Shown piece by piece: positions 1-8,303 of a stretch of 57,027 nucleotides of DNA (positions are counted from its first letter, which is position 1; the number at the start of each line of letters is the position of its first letter). Origin of the DNA: HRBIN01 sp038891515 (GTDB taxonomy: Archaea > Thermoproteota > Nitrososphaeria_A > Caldarchaeales > Caldarchaeaceae); assembly GCA_038891515.1 (NCBI GenBank), contig JAWAEB010000002.1, positions 1-57,027 of the forward strand. The letters run 5' to 3'. The notes under the pieces were generated by a model, which was not told the origin of the DNA, made no database searches, and was given only the letters and a program-made list of their open reading frames with translations. The translations under genes and the position numbers were made by a program.

Positions 1-208
1 CCTCTGAACCCACTTCCAGACAGCCCTCATGACTCCTGCCGACGAAAGGCTTAAGAGCCCTAGAAGCACATATAAGGCTCAGGCCTAGGGCTACGAGGTA
101 AAGCCCGTAGAGGACAGCAGGTAAAGCCGTCCTCTGCCTAACAAACATGACAGAACAACCGCAGCCCCAGGCCAAAAGCCTTAAGTTAACAGAGCCCCTC
201 TTTACCAA
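1..208 (-). CDS. Partial hypothetical membrane protein (C-terminus outside window)
   Basis: An open frame runs without a stop from a TTG at 208 to the window edge (69 codons). It begins three bases after the stop of the KaiC-like gene upstream, so the two are probably co-transcribed. The translation has a basic N-terminus, a hydrophobic stretch around residues 30-47 (ALPAVLYGLYLVALGLSLIC) and then a basic segment, which fits a membrane anchor. An internal ATG at 148 is an alternative start. No family is recognised. Gene status is inferred from frame continuity, spacing and composition. Confidence 0.5.
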   Translation of the reverse strand, partial: MVKRGSVNLRLLAWGCGCSVMFVRQRTALPAVLYGLYLVALGLSLICASRALKPFVGRSHEGCLEVGSE

Positions 209-210
209 CA

Positions 211-1560
211 TCAAATCCGGCTCCATGCACCGGATACGCGACGTCCCTCTGCAGAGACAACTCTCACCATTCTACTAAGCCTGCCACCCCTCTCCTGTAG
301 AGCAAGCTCTACAATACCCTCCATGCAATCCTCCACCAGAGAGGTTATCTGAATAGGAAAGGCAGTCTGATTATAGGAGCACCATAGACTCGCACCAGCC
401 GCCTTGGCCTTTGCCACCAGTATTCTCAGAAGTTTGACAGCCGTGCTAGCACCCGCCTCATCCATGATTGTGGTCAGAGAATCTATTATTACCCATTTCC
501 TCCTAGGCCTCAGCAGACCGAGCACTTGGCTTAACATGATGCTAATTTCCTGAGGCACCATCTTAACGTTGTATCCCTCGGTCCTATTGGGTGAAGGAAA
601 GCTGCTGACGATGATAAGGTGGCCACCGTTCTCGAAAGAGTCCACTTCGCATCCATACTCCCTCAACATGGATCTCACATGTTCCACGGGGTCATCGAAG
701 GCAAAGAATGCAATGCCGTCACCCTGTTTCAGGCGTGTGGAAGCCAGTCTTGTGAGAAGTGAAGTACGGCCGCTACCCGGCGGACCCTTAACAACAACCG
801 AGATCGGGTATCTTCCATCCATCTCCCTATCTATCGCATCGACACCAGTGACCACCTCCACATTCCTAGTTTGTTGTCTGAACAAAGGAAATTTCAGGAC
901 GACTGGGATGCTTCCCGCTGCGCCGATGATACCCATCATAGACTCAAGTGCGAGATATGATCGGTATACAGCCATGGGCATAAGGCCCGATAGGTAGGCG
1001 CCGGTGGTGTAAAGGTATAGGGCTGCAACGCCAGAGAAAACTATGGAGCTGCCGTAGGCTGCTATGGCTGTCCCCAATCCTATAGTCTCTAATATGCGCC
1101 CGACCAGGCCATGCATGTAGGCCAGTGACAGCCAGAAGAGGAGGCCGTAGGTAATTATCTGAAATGAGAGAATATGGTATGTGATAAGAGTTCCAATGGA
1201 TGTATAATATAGTAGGACTGTTATGCTTATGGCGATACCAACTAAGAATAGGGGAGGTATATACTTGGGCGAGATCCTACCAACCTTTCCAAGGAAGCTG
1301 ATAGCTGTAGCTAACCCTATGACCGCTATGAGAAGACGGAGAAGATTTGCATAATAGAGATACTCGTTGAAACCTATCAGATCCGCAGGGTATTTTGCGT
1401 TCAGAAGGAAATATATGGCTGCCCCTCCCAGAGCTATGGCCAGCACCCATGTATCCCCCTCCGCCCTCAGATGTGGAAAACTCCTAGCCATAGTCACCAC
1501 CATCACTATCACAGTTGCTAGTATCAACAGGTTGGAGAGGTAGACGACCGGTGTCGGCAA
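211..1560 (-). CDS. Membrane-anchored KaiC/RAD55-like RecA-superfamily ATPase
   Basis: 449 residues from a TTG start. The first ~225 residues hold about seven hydrophobic helices. A C-terminal RecA-fold domain follows, with a Walker A-like loop GPPGSGRTS at 259-267 and a Walker B strand VIID ending at 360. The family (KaiC/GvpD/RAD55, COG0467) normally acts as a regulatory or signalling ATPase in the cytosol; here the domain is tethered to the membrane, so a sensory or taxis-like role is inferred. The Walker A lysine is replaced by arginine, confirmed from the codon CGT on the minus strand, so normal ATP hydrolysis is doubtful. It is divergent from the THUMP gene and followed directly by a partial membrane-protein gene. 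Confidence 0.8.
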   Translation of the reverse strand: MPTPVVYLSNLLILATVIVMVVTMARSFPHLRAEGDTWVLAIALGGAAIYFLLNAKYPADLIGFNEYLYYANLLRLLIAVIGLATAISFLGKVGRISPKYIPPLFLVGIAISITVLLYYTSIGTLITYHILSFQIITYGLLFWLSLAYMHGLVGRILETIGLGTAIAAYGSSIVFSGVAALYLYTTGAYLSGLMPMAVYRSYLALESMMGIIGAAGSIPVVLKFPLFRQQTRNVEVVTGVDAIDREMDGRYPISVVVKGPPGSGRTSLLTRLASTRLKQGDGIAFFAFDDPVEHVRSMLREYGCEVDSFENGGHLIIVSSFPSPNRTEGYNVKMVPQEISIMLSQVLGLLRPRRKWVIIDSLTTIMDEAGASTAVKLLRILVAKAKAAGASLWCSYNQTAFPIQITSLVEDCMEGIVELALQERGGRLSRMVRVVSAEGRRVSGAWSRI

Positions 1561-1563
1561 AGC

Positions 1564-1593
1564 CTTTATAGTATCTAGTCCCCAACTATTAAA
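1564..1593. promoter_or_regulatory. Divergent promoter pair (two TATA-like boxes)
   Basis: On the plus strand CTTTATAGT (1564-1572) is centred 25 bases before the ATG of the THUMP gene at 1593. On the minus strand TTTAATAGTT (1593-1584) is centred about 28 bases before the TTG of the KaiC-like gene at 1560. Both fit archaeal TATA boxes of leaderless genes; the two promoters interlock. Confidence 0.5.
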
Positions 1594-2144
1594 TGAAAGG
1601 AATGACCATATTCAATCTCATAGCTACGACGTATAGAGGAGCTGAGAGACATGCTAAAAGAGAACTGCTCACCCTCTTAGCCTCCCTAGGAGACCCAACA
1701 GCAAGGGTTAGAACTACATTTGTGGCTGGAGTAATTACAGCCCAGACCAGCCTAGACCCATTCACCGTCGTCTCTCAAATAGCTGGAAAATACTTTGAGG
1801 ACGCCATGAGCTTGAGATACCTGATCAGAGTAATACCAATAGAGACCGTGACTGAAACCGACGTAGGCAGGATCGCTGAAGCAGCTTGGAAGCTGGCTTA
1901 CCGCATAGGTATCCAGGAGTCCTTCAGGATAACTGTTGAAAAGAGACGGGCAATCATACATAGTATCGACATTATAAAAGCAGTAGCCCAGAAGGTGGAC
2001 CGCCGCGTGGACCTTGAAAATCCGGACTGGATAATATTGATTGAGGTGATAGGCTCTACAACAGGCGTGTCAGTCCTGAGACCAAACCAGTTATTCCATG
2101 CACTTAAGCCCCAAGCCAAGCCGATAAGGGAGGTGCGGCTATGA
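1593..2144 (+). CDS. THUMP-domain RNA-binding protein (TAN1-like)
   Basis: 183 residues with no catalytic domain. Residues ~60-165 carry the alternating pattern of a THUMP domain, including YLIRVIPIETV and the tail SVLRPNQLFHAL, typical of the end of THUMP. Stand-alone THUMP proteins (COG1818, related to eukaryotic TAN1) bind tRNA and assist modification, in eukaryotes N4-acetylcytidine formation. A tRNA-modification accessory role is inferred from the family. The ATG at 1593 sits 25 bases after a TATA box; a second ATG at 1602 is possible. The gene is single. Confidence 0.75.
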   Translation: MKGMTIFNLIATTYRGAERHAKRELLTLLASLGDPTARVRTTFVAGVITAQTSLDPFTVVSQIAGKYFEDAMSLRYLIRVIPIETVTETDVGRIAEAAWKLAYRIGIQESFRITVEKRRAIIHSIDIIKAVAQKVDRRVDLENPDWIILIEVIGSTTGVSVLRPNQLFHALKPQAKPIREVRL

Positions 2145-2154
2145 GGAACACACC

Positions 2155-2163
2155 ATTATATAG
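2155..2163 (+). promoter_or_regulatory. TATA box of the 2185 aminomutase gene
   Basis: ATTATATAG is centred 26 bases upstream of the ATG at 2185. This spacing favours a leaderless mRNA and decides the start over an in-frame TTG at 2167. Confidence 0.55.
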
Positions 2164-2184
2164 CTATTGGTTACAGTGGCAACT

Positions 2185-3540
2185 ATGCGCTCACTAGACA
2201 AGTCGTATGAGCACTTTAGAAAGGTCAGCAAAATTATTCCTGGCGGGGTCAGCTCGAACCTGAGGTTCTACCCACCTCATCCCATCTATTTCAAGCGGGC
2301 AGAGGGGCCGCATATATGGGATTTTGACGGCAACAAGTATATAGATTGCGTAATAAGCCACAGCGGAGTCATCCTGGGATACAAGTACCCAAAGGTTTTG
2401 GAGGCGGTTAACTCGGCCCTCGAATCGGGCCTTACAACATCTTATGAGACTGAGTTGGCCTATAGGGTGGCCAAGCTAATCGGCGAGACTGTCCCCTCGG
2501 CCGAGAGGGTGAGATTCGCATGCACGGGCAGCGAGGCGGTAGCCAAGGCAATAGTCATAGCCAAGGGCTATACCGGCCGGGACTGGATAGTGAAATGCGA
2601 GGGGGAATACCACGGCTGGTATGATGCCGCCCATATTAGCCTCTTTCCCAGTCTTGATAAGGCTGGGCCGCCTGACAGTCCCACACCGGTGGTGGAGACA
2701 GCGGGCATGATGAATGGTGTTGAGAAGACCCTAGTAGTTCCATACAACAACGCTAGAGCGCTGGAGAAGCTCTTGAGGGAGAGGCACTCACATATAGCCT
2801 GCGTGATCATGGAGCCGGTGGCCCACGGCATGGGCGTAGTCCCACCCTTAAATGACTATCTAAGGGAGGTGAGGGAGATAACCGAGAGATACAGCGTTCT
2901 ACTCATATTCGACGAGATAATCTCAGGTTTCAGAACAGCACCTGGTGGAGCCCAGCAATACTATGGTGTGAAACCGGACCTAACCACCTTGGGCAAGGCC
3001 ATGTCAAACGGCTTCCCATTGAGCGCAGTTGTGGGTGTTGAGGGTGTGATGATGGTTTCAGCACCTATTACTGGGAAGGTCTCATACTCAGGCACCTTCA
3101 ACGGCTACCAGCTGGCCTTAGCAGCAGCTGAGGCCACTATTAGTGAGATAAAGGCCGGAGATGTCTCTCAATATCTTCACAGGGCCACTAATATGCTGGT
3201 GGAATCCTTCAACAGACTGGCGTCAGACCTAGGTATAGGCGCTAGGGCTCAAGGACTAGCAGGACAGTTCCAGAACTACTTCACAGACAAGCCCGTCCTA
3301 AACTATAGAGACGCCGTAGCATCAGATGACAACATGTACAGGTACTTCAGGGAGAGTCTGCTAGAAGATGGAGTCTTCTACCTACCTTACAAGATCTTCC
3401 ACCACGGCATAACCTTCAGCCACCGAGAACCCGAGCTCCACCACATAATCGAAGCCTACAGCAAAGCCTTAGAGAAGCTCGCAGAGCTTAGGAAGGCAGG
3501 AAGGCCGGTGGATGGTGTTTATCCCAATCCATCTCTCTAG
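2185..3540 (+). CDS. Glutamate-1-semialdehyde 2,1-aminomutase-like class III aminotransferase
   Basis: 451 residues. Family landmarks are IIPGGVSSNLR near the N-terminus, the PLP-phosphate segment TGSEAVAKA, the PLP-ring aspartate in FDEIISGFR and the Schiff-base lysine in LGKAMSNGFP. GSAM (HemL) isomerises glutamate-1-semialdehyde to 5-aminolevulinate for tetrapyrrole synthesis. However, a second paralogue lies at 47842-49125 and no other hem gene is nearby, so one or both may act on another omega-amino substrate. The 3' end overlaps livF by four bases, converging from the opposite strand. Start chosen from the TATA spacing; TTG at 2167 would add six residues. Confidence 0.8.
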   Translation: MRSLDKSYEHFRKVSKIIPGGVSSNLRFYPPHPIYFKRAEGPHIWDFDGNKYIDCVISHSGVILGYKYPKVLEAVNSALESGLTTSYETELAYRVAKLIGETVPSAERVRFACTGSEAVAKAIVIAKGYTGRDWIVKCEGEYHGWYDAAHISLFPSLDKAGPPDSPTPVVETAGMMNGVEKTLVVPYNNARALEKLLRERHSHIACVIMEPVAHGMGVVPPLNDYLREVREITERYSVLLIFDEIISGFRTAPGGAQQYYGVKPDLTTLGKAMSNGFPLSAVVGVEGVMMVSAPITGKVSYSGTFNGYQLALAAAEATISEIKAGDVSQYLHRATNMLVESFNRLASDLGIGARAQGLAGQFQNYFTDKPVLNYRDAVASDDNMYRYFRESLLEDGVFYLPYKIFHHGITFSHREPELHHIIEAYSKALEKLAELRKAGRPVDGVYPNPSL

Positions 3541-4262
3541 GTTCCCTGTCCACTCCTCAAACCTAAGAAGACCTGCTGCAGGTCAAGGGTCATCAACTCG
3601 CTGGGCCTGCCCTCATAGGTCTTAAGCCCCGAGACCAGCACGCATACCCTATCAGCGAGGCTGAGGGCGAACTTCACGTTCTGCTCCACAATAATTACAG
3701 GTATACCGCTATCCTTGATCTCCCTCACCTTCTCGGCAACGGCTGAGGTGGCCTTCGGTGATAGGTTGGCCGTCGGCTCATCCAGCATCAGTATCTTAGG
3801 GTTGAACATCATAGCCCTAGCAATAGCGAGCATCTGCCTCTCACCCCCGCTCATAAGCCCAGCCCTACTTTTCCTGAGAGGCTCTATCTCATGAAATACA
3901 TCATAAATCTCCTCCATTCTTCTTTTGAGGAGGTTTTTATCACGGATGTTATAGCCTCCCAGCTCTAGGTTCTCCTCCCCCGTCAGACTGGTGAAGACGT
4001 TGTCCACTTGGGGCGTGAACGCAATCCCAGCCCTAGCCACATCCTCTGTCTTCCAGCCCACTAGCTCCACACCATCAAGCCTCACACTGCCGCCGAAAAC
4101 ATTGGTGAGACCCACAACACTCTTCAGGAGGGTTGACTTGCCGCTGCCGTTCGGCCCTATTATGGCTAGAATTTCGCTATCCTTCACTTCCATATCTATG
4201 CCATGGATTATCTCCACATGACCGTAGCCTGCTCTCAAACCCCTTATATCAAGCCTCGTCAA
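3537..4262 (-). CDS. livF: Branched-chain amino-acid-type ABC transporter ATPase LivF
   Basis: 241 residues. Walker A GPNGSGKST is at 36-44, the ABC signature LMSGGERQ and Walker B ILMLDEP follow, and the switch histidine is replaced by glutamine in IVEQNVKFAL, as is usual for LivF (VEQN). It powers import with LivG. The true start is most likely the TTG at 4262, overlapping the end of livG by 14 bases and giving the normal LivF length; the open frame continues further upstream through the livG coding sequence but has no family similarity there. Last gene of a livK-H-M-G-F set. Confidence 0.9.
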   Translation of the reverse strand: MTRLDIRGLRAGYGHVEIIHGIDMEVKDSEILAIIGPNGSGKSTLLKSVVGLTNVFGGSVRLDGVELVGWKTEDVARAGIAFTPQVDNVFTSLTGEENLELGGYNIRDKNLLKRRMEEIYDVFHEIEPLRKSRAGLMSGGERQMLAIARAMMFNPKILMLDEPTANLSPKATSAVAEKVREIKDSGIPVIIVEQNVKFALSLADRVCVLVSGLKTYEGRPSELMTLDLQQVFLGLRSGQGT

Positions 4263-5040
4263 CCAGCCTCTCCTCAGCCATGTAAATTGACATAAGCCTT
4301 TTATCCATAAGAACCTGACTGGGCCGTCCACTAAGATATATCTGGCCTCTATGCATTACATAAATCCAGTCGGTGAACTCCTCCACCACGTTAAGTCTAT
4401 GTTCTATAACGAAAACTGTGAGTCCAACAGCATCCCGATAATGAGTGATTATGTCAAATATCTTGGAAACCAGTATGGGGCTTACACCTGCCGCGGGCTC
4501 ATCCAGTAGCAGTAGCTTAGGCTCGCTGATGAGAGCACGGCCCAACTCTAGTAGCTTGAGCTGACCGCCGGAGAGCTCGCTTGGAAATCTATCGCCATAC
4601 TCGGCTAGGCCCAGCCTATCAAGAACCTCCATGGCCTTCTCAATAAATTGTCTCTCCTGTCCTTGGTATTTTCTTCGCATGAAGACTGCTGTGAGGGGGT
4701 TATCGCCCAGTTGCGCCCTAGCTGCGAAGAGGAGGTTATCCAGCACACTCATTCTGAAGAAAACTCTTGGAAACTGGAAGCTCCTAACAATTCCAAGTCT
4801 GTATATCTGGTGTGGCTTGAGACCTGTTATATCTCTACCCCCGAAGAATATCCTACCGGATTCAGGTTGGTAGACACCGGTTATTAGGTTGAAGAGTGAT
4901 GTCTTGCCGCTTCCATTAGGTCCTATAAGTCCGAATATTTTGGAGTGCTCCACCTTCAGGCTGACACCGTCCACAGCCTTAAGTCCACCAAAGCTGAGGC
5001 TTAGGTTCATCGTCTCAAGTATTGGGTCAGTGTCTGACAC
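4249..5040 (-). CDS. livG: Branched-chain amino-acid-type ABC transporter ATPase LivG
   Basis: 263 residues from a GTG at 5040 that overlaps the livM stop by 14 bases, the same coupling seen at the livG-livF junction. Walker A GPNGSGKTS is at 40-48, followed by the signature LSGGQLKLLELGRAL, Walker B LLLLDEP and the conserved H-loop in FVIEHRLNVV. LivG-type ATPases have the insert seen here between Walker A and signature (FQFPRVFFRMSVLDN). It pairs with LivF on the cytoplasmic face of LivH and LivM. The frame stays open to an ATG at 5088, but that would overlap livM by 62 bases. Confidence 0.9.
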   Translation of the reverse strand: MSDTDPILETMNLSLSFGGLKAVDGVSLKVEHSKIFGLIGPNGSGKTSLFNLITGVYQPESGRIFFGGRDITGLKPHQIYRLGIVRSFQFPRVFFRMSVLDNLLFAARAQLGDNPLTAVFMRRKYQGQERQFIEKAMEVLDRLGLAEYGDRFPSELSGGQLKLLELGRALISEPKLLLLDEPAAGVSPILVSKIFDIITHYRDAVGLTVFVIEHRLNVVEEFTDWIYVMHRGQIYLSGRPSQVLMDKRLMSIYMAEERLVDEA

Positions 5041-5932
5041 TCTTAATCTTACCCTCCTTGAGAATTCCGCTAGGTTTGAACGTGACAACCAGAATGAGGA
5101 GCAGACCTGTAAGTATAAACATCAGGTTGTTGGCATCCAGCGGGAGGTTAAGAAAGTCCTTCAGTATCCTAGTACCCCTGCTGATTGATGTTACGACGAC
5201 CGCGCCTGCGAGGCCGCCTAAGATGGTGGCCGGCCCACCTAGTATGCTCATAATCCATATCTGGAGGGTTATGGCAAGGATGAACAGATCCGGTGATACA
5301 AATCCTACATACTGGGAGTAGAAGCTGCCAGCAGCGCCAGCCATAGCCGAGGCGATACCTAACACAACCGCCTTAGCGGCGGTGTTGTTTTTACCATATA
5401 CACTTGAGGCTAGTTCATCCTCACGTATGGCCCTCAGGATTCTGCCGAACGGTGAGTTGGTGAGACGCCATCCCACTATTGCGAAGATGGTGAAGAGGGT
5501 CAGGACGAAGACCGCCTGTCCCACGAGGTGGACATCATAGGAGATGCTCCTCAAGTCTATTATAGGCTGTATCCCACGTATCCCCAGCACGCCGCCAGCT
5601 AGCCAGCTCTCATTCTTCAAAACCACACGTATGGTCTCGGCGAAGACTAGGGTGATTATGGCTAGATAGTCGCTCCTCACCCTAATGGCTGGGATTGAAA
5701 TGGCTAGTCCACCCAACCCAGCTACAAGCATCGCGGCGACTATGGCTAGGCCAGCTGGATAACCGTTGGTGGTTAGTATTGCGGAGGCGTATGCTCCAAG
5801 GGCGAAGAATGCTGCCTTCCCAAAATCTATCAGCCCCGAGTATCCATATTCTATGTTTAGGCTGAGCGCCAGTATTGCAAAGTACCCGACAGTGATTACG
5901 CTGTCCAGTATGAAGAGGTCTATGTTAGTCAC
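5027..5932 (-). CDS. livM: Branched-chain amino-acid-type ABC transporter permease LivM
   Basis: 301 residues, polytopic, about eight hydrophobic helices. The region GRILRAIREDELASSVYGKN near residue 175 matches the EAA-type coupling loop of LivM permeases, and the N-terminus LALSLNIEYGYSGLIDFGKAAFF is typical of the family. It forms the channel with LivH. It starts with GTG at 5932, overlapping the livH stop by eight bases. Confidence 0.9.
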   Translation of the reverse strand: MTNIDLFILDSVITVGYFAILALSLNIEYGYSGLIDFGKAAFFALGAYASAILTTNGYPAGLAIVAAMLVAGLGGLAISIPAIRVRSDYLAIITLVFAETIRVVLKNESWLAGGVLGIRGIQPIIDLRSISYDVHLVGQAVFVLTLFTIFAIVGWRLTNSPFGRILRAIREDELASSVYGKNNTAAKAVVLGIASAMAGAAGSFYSQYVGFVSPDLFILAITLQIWIMSILGGPATILGGLAGAVVVTSISRGTRILKDFLNLPLDANNLMFILTGLLLILVVTFKPSGILKEGKIKSVRH

Positions 5933-6833
5933 GTCTAAACCTCTCCTTAGAGATGACCGAGCTGAGGCCAGTGGGCAGAGCTATTATTGTTGCCACTAGA
6001 ACTGCGAAGGCTATTAGGGATTTGTACTCGGTGGAGAGTCCAATCCTGCTGAGAGCCACCACTCCGAAGCTCTCCGCAAGACCGAGAATGTATGCCGCTG
6101 CAAAGGCGCCGCTCACACTACCTATCCCACCGAGGATTGAGACGGCGAACATGGGAATAAGTACCTCGACACCAAGCTCAGGTATCACCCTTGTATCTGC
6201 TGCCCTTAGGGTCCCGCCCAAAGCCGCCAGCATGCCAGCGAGCATCCAAACTAAGACTATCACCGCACCAGACCTAATCCCTGACAGCCTCGCCAGCACA
6301 GGATTGCTTGCAAGTCCCCGCAGAGCCTTGCCCAGCCTTGTCCGCGCTAGGAACAGAAGCATGAACGCAACTGTAGCTAGGCCCGCCAATATCATGGAGA
6401 GCCAGAGGGTTGTGAGTCTGACTGGACCTAGGTCGAAGGGTGTGAAGGGCTGGGTGAAGAAGTAGGATTTCCTACCGGCTATCTCCCACATCATATATCT
6501 CAGCAGCACGCCAAGCCCGGCGGAAGCTATTATCAGGTGAAGTAGGGTGGCGCCCCGGCCTATGAGTGTTCTGAAAATGATGAGATATAATCCAGCGGCT
6601 ATGCCGCCGGTGATGGGCATGCTTATAGCTAGGCCTGGCCAGAACCCTAAACGCACAACATCTGCGAGGAAGTATGTTATGAAAGCACCTACTGTGAAGA
6701 GCTCTGCATGGGAGAGGTTGGGGAACTTCATGAGCTGATACTGGAGGGTCAGCCCTATGGCGGCGAGGAAATAAATGCTGCCTGTAATCAATCCATTTGT
6801 AACCGTCTGAAGCATAGAGAGCTCTAGGACCAA
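5925..6833 (-). CDS. livH: Branched-chain amino-acid-type ABC transporter permease LivH
   Basis: 302 residues with about eight membrane helices. Family features are GLITGSIYFLAAIGLTLQY at the N-terminus, FPNLSHAELFTVGAF and the coupling segment TRLGKALRGLASNPVLARL near residue 170. Annotated from a TTG at 6833; the ATG at 6815 (MLQTVTNGL) is equally likely. It lies 57 bases downstream of livK, with a short T-run between them, so livK may also be made as a separate, more abundant message. Confidence 0.9.
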   Translation of the reverse strand: MVLELSMLQTVTNGLITGSIYFLAAIGLTLQYQLMKFPNLSHAELFTVGAFITYFLADVVRLGFWPGLAISMPITGGIAAGLYLIIFRTLIGRGATLLHLIIASAGLGVLLRYMMWEIAGRKSYFFTQPFTPFDLGPVRLTTLWLSMILAGLATVAFMLLFLARTRLGKALRGLASNPVLARLSGIRSGAVIVLVWMLAGMLAALGGTLRAADTRVIPELGVEVLIPMFAVSILGGIGSVSGAFAAAYILGLAESFGVVALSRIGLSTEYKSLIAFAVLVATIIALPTGLSSVISKERFRRD

Positions 6834-6862
6834 GGCCTAAGACCCTAGACGACGTAGATAAT

Positions 6863-6870
6863 GAAAAAGG
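6863..6870 (-). terminator. Short T-run after livK
   Basis: On the minus strand CCTTTTTCATT lies about 20 bases after the livK stop and before livH. Archaeal termination often needs only a T-run, so partial termination separating the binding protein from the permease genes is plausible. Confidence 0.3.
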
Positions 6871-6889
6871 TTTAGGGATTGCTGGACAG

Positions 6890-8245
6890 CTAGCCCAGCT
6901 TGAGGCCTACAGTCGAGTCCCAGCTACCTATGCTCTCAATCACATATTCTGCAGCTGGCTTGGCAACACGCCATATATCATAGGTGGCTAGTACAGCATC
7001 CCCATACTGGTCCATCAGCTTGTGGCCGCTGGGTCCCACATAGTGGTAGGCAGCAGGCTTAATCTGGCTAGCTATCTTGGGGCCATCATATAAGCCAGCC
7101 CGTGCAACAGCCAACGCAGCCACCATGGTGGCGTCATAGGTTGTGTCGCCGAAAAGGCCCGGCTCCTCACCAAACTCACGCTTATAATCATCCACGAATC
7201 GCTTGGATGATAGTGTCTCGGATGGTGCGCTGGGGCTGGTCCCCATCATTTTGGTCTGGAGGAGGTATTCGGCCGCCTTGGCATCTGCGAAGAAGGCTAC
7301 ATCTCTCATACCCTCTGCTCCAAAGCTCCTTATGTTGGTGAGGCCAAGGTCTGATGCCTGCTTCATCGCCACTATCCCACTCTCGACCCATGTGGCCCAC
7401 AGTATGGCTTCCACGTTGGTGTCCCTTATCCTACCTAGCTCCTCTCTGTAGTCGCCCTTGGCCGGGTCATATCTTATGCTCAGTACAACTATGTCGCCCA
7501 GATTGGCTTTTATACCCTCCTCAATCCCTATGCCGTAGTCGTTCGACACTACGAATGTAGCCAGCCTCCTGATACCTTGGGACCGGATTAGGTCGGCCAA
7601 TGCTTTAGTTTGGACTGCATCGCTGGGGACAACTCTGAAGATATATTGGCCGCCCACCTTCGAGACCGCTGCAGCAGTTGCTGACATGCTAATCAGAGGC
7701 ACCTTCCGCTGGATGACATAGTCTGCCACAGTCAAGACCTCGACGCTTGTAGCTGGGCCGGCTATCACATGTACCCCATCAACCTCTACAAGCTTTTTAA
7801 CAGTCTCTAAGGCTTTATCGGGAAGAGCCAGACTATCCTCCGCCACGATGGTTATCTTGCTACCTGCTATGCCACCCCACTGGTTGGAGAGAGTCTCAGC
7901 CAGCTTAGCACCGTTAAGCATCTTTATACCGATTGGCCCCAGCTCGCCGCTCAACGGTAGAACAACACCTATCTTAATCTCCCTTGGAAGCTGGGAGGCT
8001 GTCACGGTCTGAGTCTGGATGTTGGTCACGGTAACTGTCTGACCGCCAACTGTCACCGTCTGCCCACCTACAGTCACAGTCCCCTTCTGGGTCACAGTCT
8101 GGACACCTCCACCTGCAGATGTGCCCGCTAAGTATCCACCGAGACCTGCTACTATACCGACTCCCACAACCGCTCCGGCTGCTGCTGCGCTGCTAATGGC
8201 CTTCCGTCTGCTTATCTTGACCTCGGGTTTTTTATCCTCTGACAT
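6890..8245 (-). CDS. livK: ABC transporter substrate-binding protein, Tat-exported (LivK-like)
   Basis: 451 residues. The N-terminus has a twin-arginine signal (KISRRKAISSAAAAGAVV, residues ~10-27) followed by a glycine/alanine-rich hydrophobic core. A Thr/Val-rich linker with repeated TVTVGGQ units comes next, then a type-1 periplasmic-binding fold (KIGVVLPLSGELG; YIFRVVPSDAVQTKAL). The protein should be exported folded and stay anchored or bound outside the membrane, delivering amino acids or related compounds to LivHM. The start is the ATG at 8245, 26 bases from a TATA box; upstream in-frame codons lie inside the E1 alpha gene. The ligand cannot be read from sequence. Confidence 0.88.
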   Translation of the reverse strand: MSEDKKPEVKISRRKAISSAAAAGAVVGVGIVAGLGGYLAGTSAGGGVQTVTQKGTVTVGGQTVTVGGQTVTVTNIQTQTVTASQLPREIKIGVVLPLSGELGPIGIKMLNGAKLAETLSNQWGGIAGSKITIVAEDSLALPDKALETVKKLVEVDGVHVIAGPATSVEVLTVADYVIQRKVPLISMSATAAAVSKVGGQYIFRVVPSDAVQTKALADLIRSQGIRRLATFVVSNDYGIGIEEGIKANLGDIVVLSIRYDPAKGDYREELGRIRDTNVEAILWATWVESGIVAMKQASDLGLTNIRSFGAEGMRDVAFFADAKAAEYLLQTKMMGTSPSAPSETLSSKRFVDDYKREFGEEPGLFGDTTYDATMVAALAVARAGLYDGPKIASQIKPAAYHYVGPSGHKLMDQYGDAVLATYDIWRVAKPAAEYVIESIGSWDSTVGLKLG

Positions 8246-8266
8246 GTTGGTCTTATCCCGCGTGAT

Positions 8267-8275
8267 GCATATAAG
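8267..8275 (-). promoter_or_regulatory. TATA box of livK
   Basis: CTTATATGC on the minus strand is centred 26 bases upstream of the livK ATG and lies between the E1 alpha stop and livK, so the transporter operon has its own promoter. Confidence 0.5.
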
Positions 8276-8303
8276 CGTTTTGCCCAATCGCATAAACGAG
8301 TCA

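Noticed and set aside
569..997. Many long frames antisense to genes (for example 569-997, 5953-6465, 23206-23940).
   Set aside because: They mirror well-supported genes on the other strand, start arbitrarily and show no family similarity.
7990..8110. Tandem nucleotide repeats inside livK coding for TVTVGGQ.
   Set aside because: Explained by the Thr/Val-rich linker of the protein; too short and imperfect to be a CRISPR or other repeat array.
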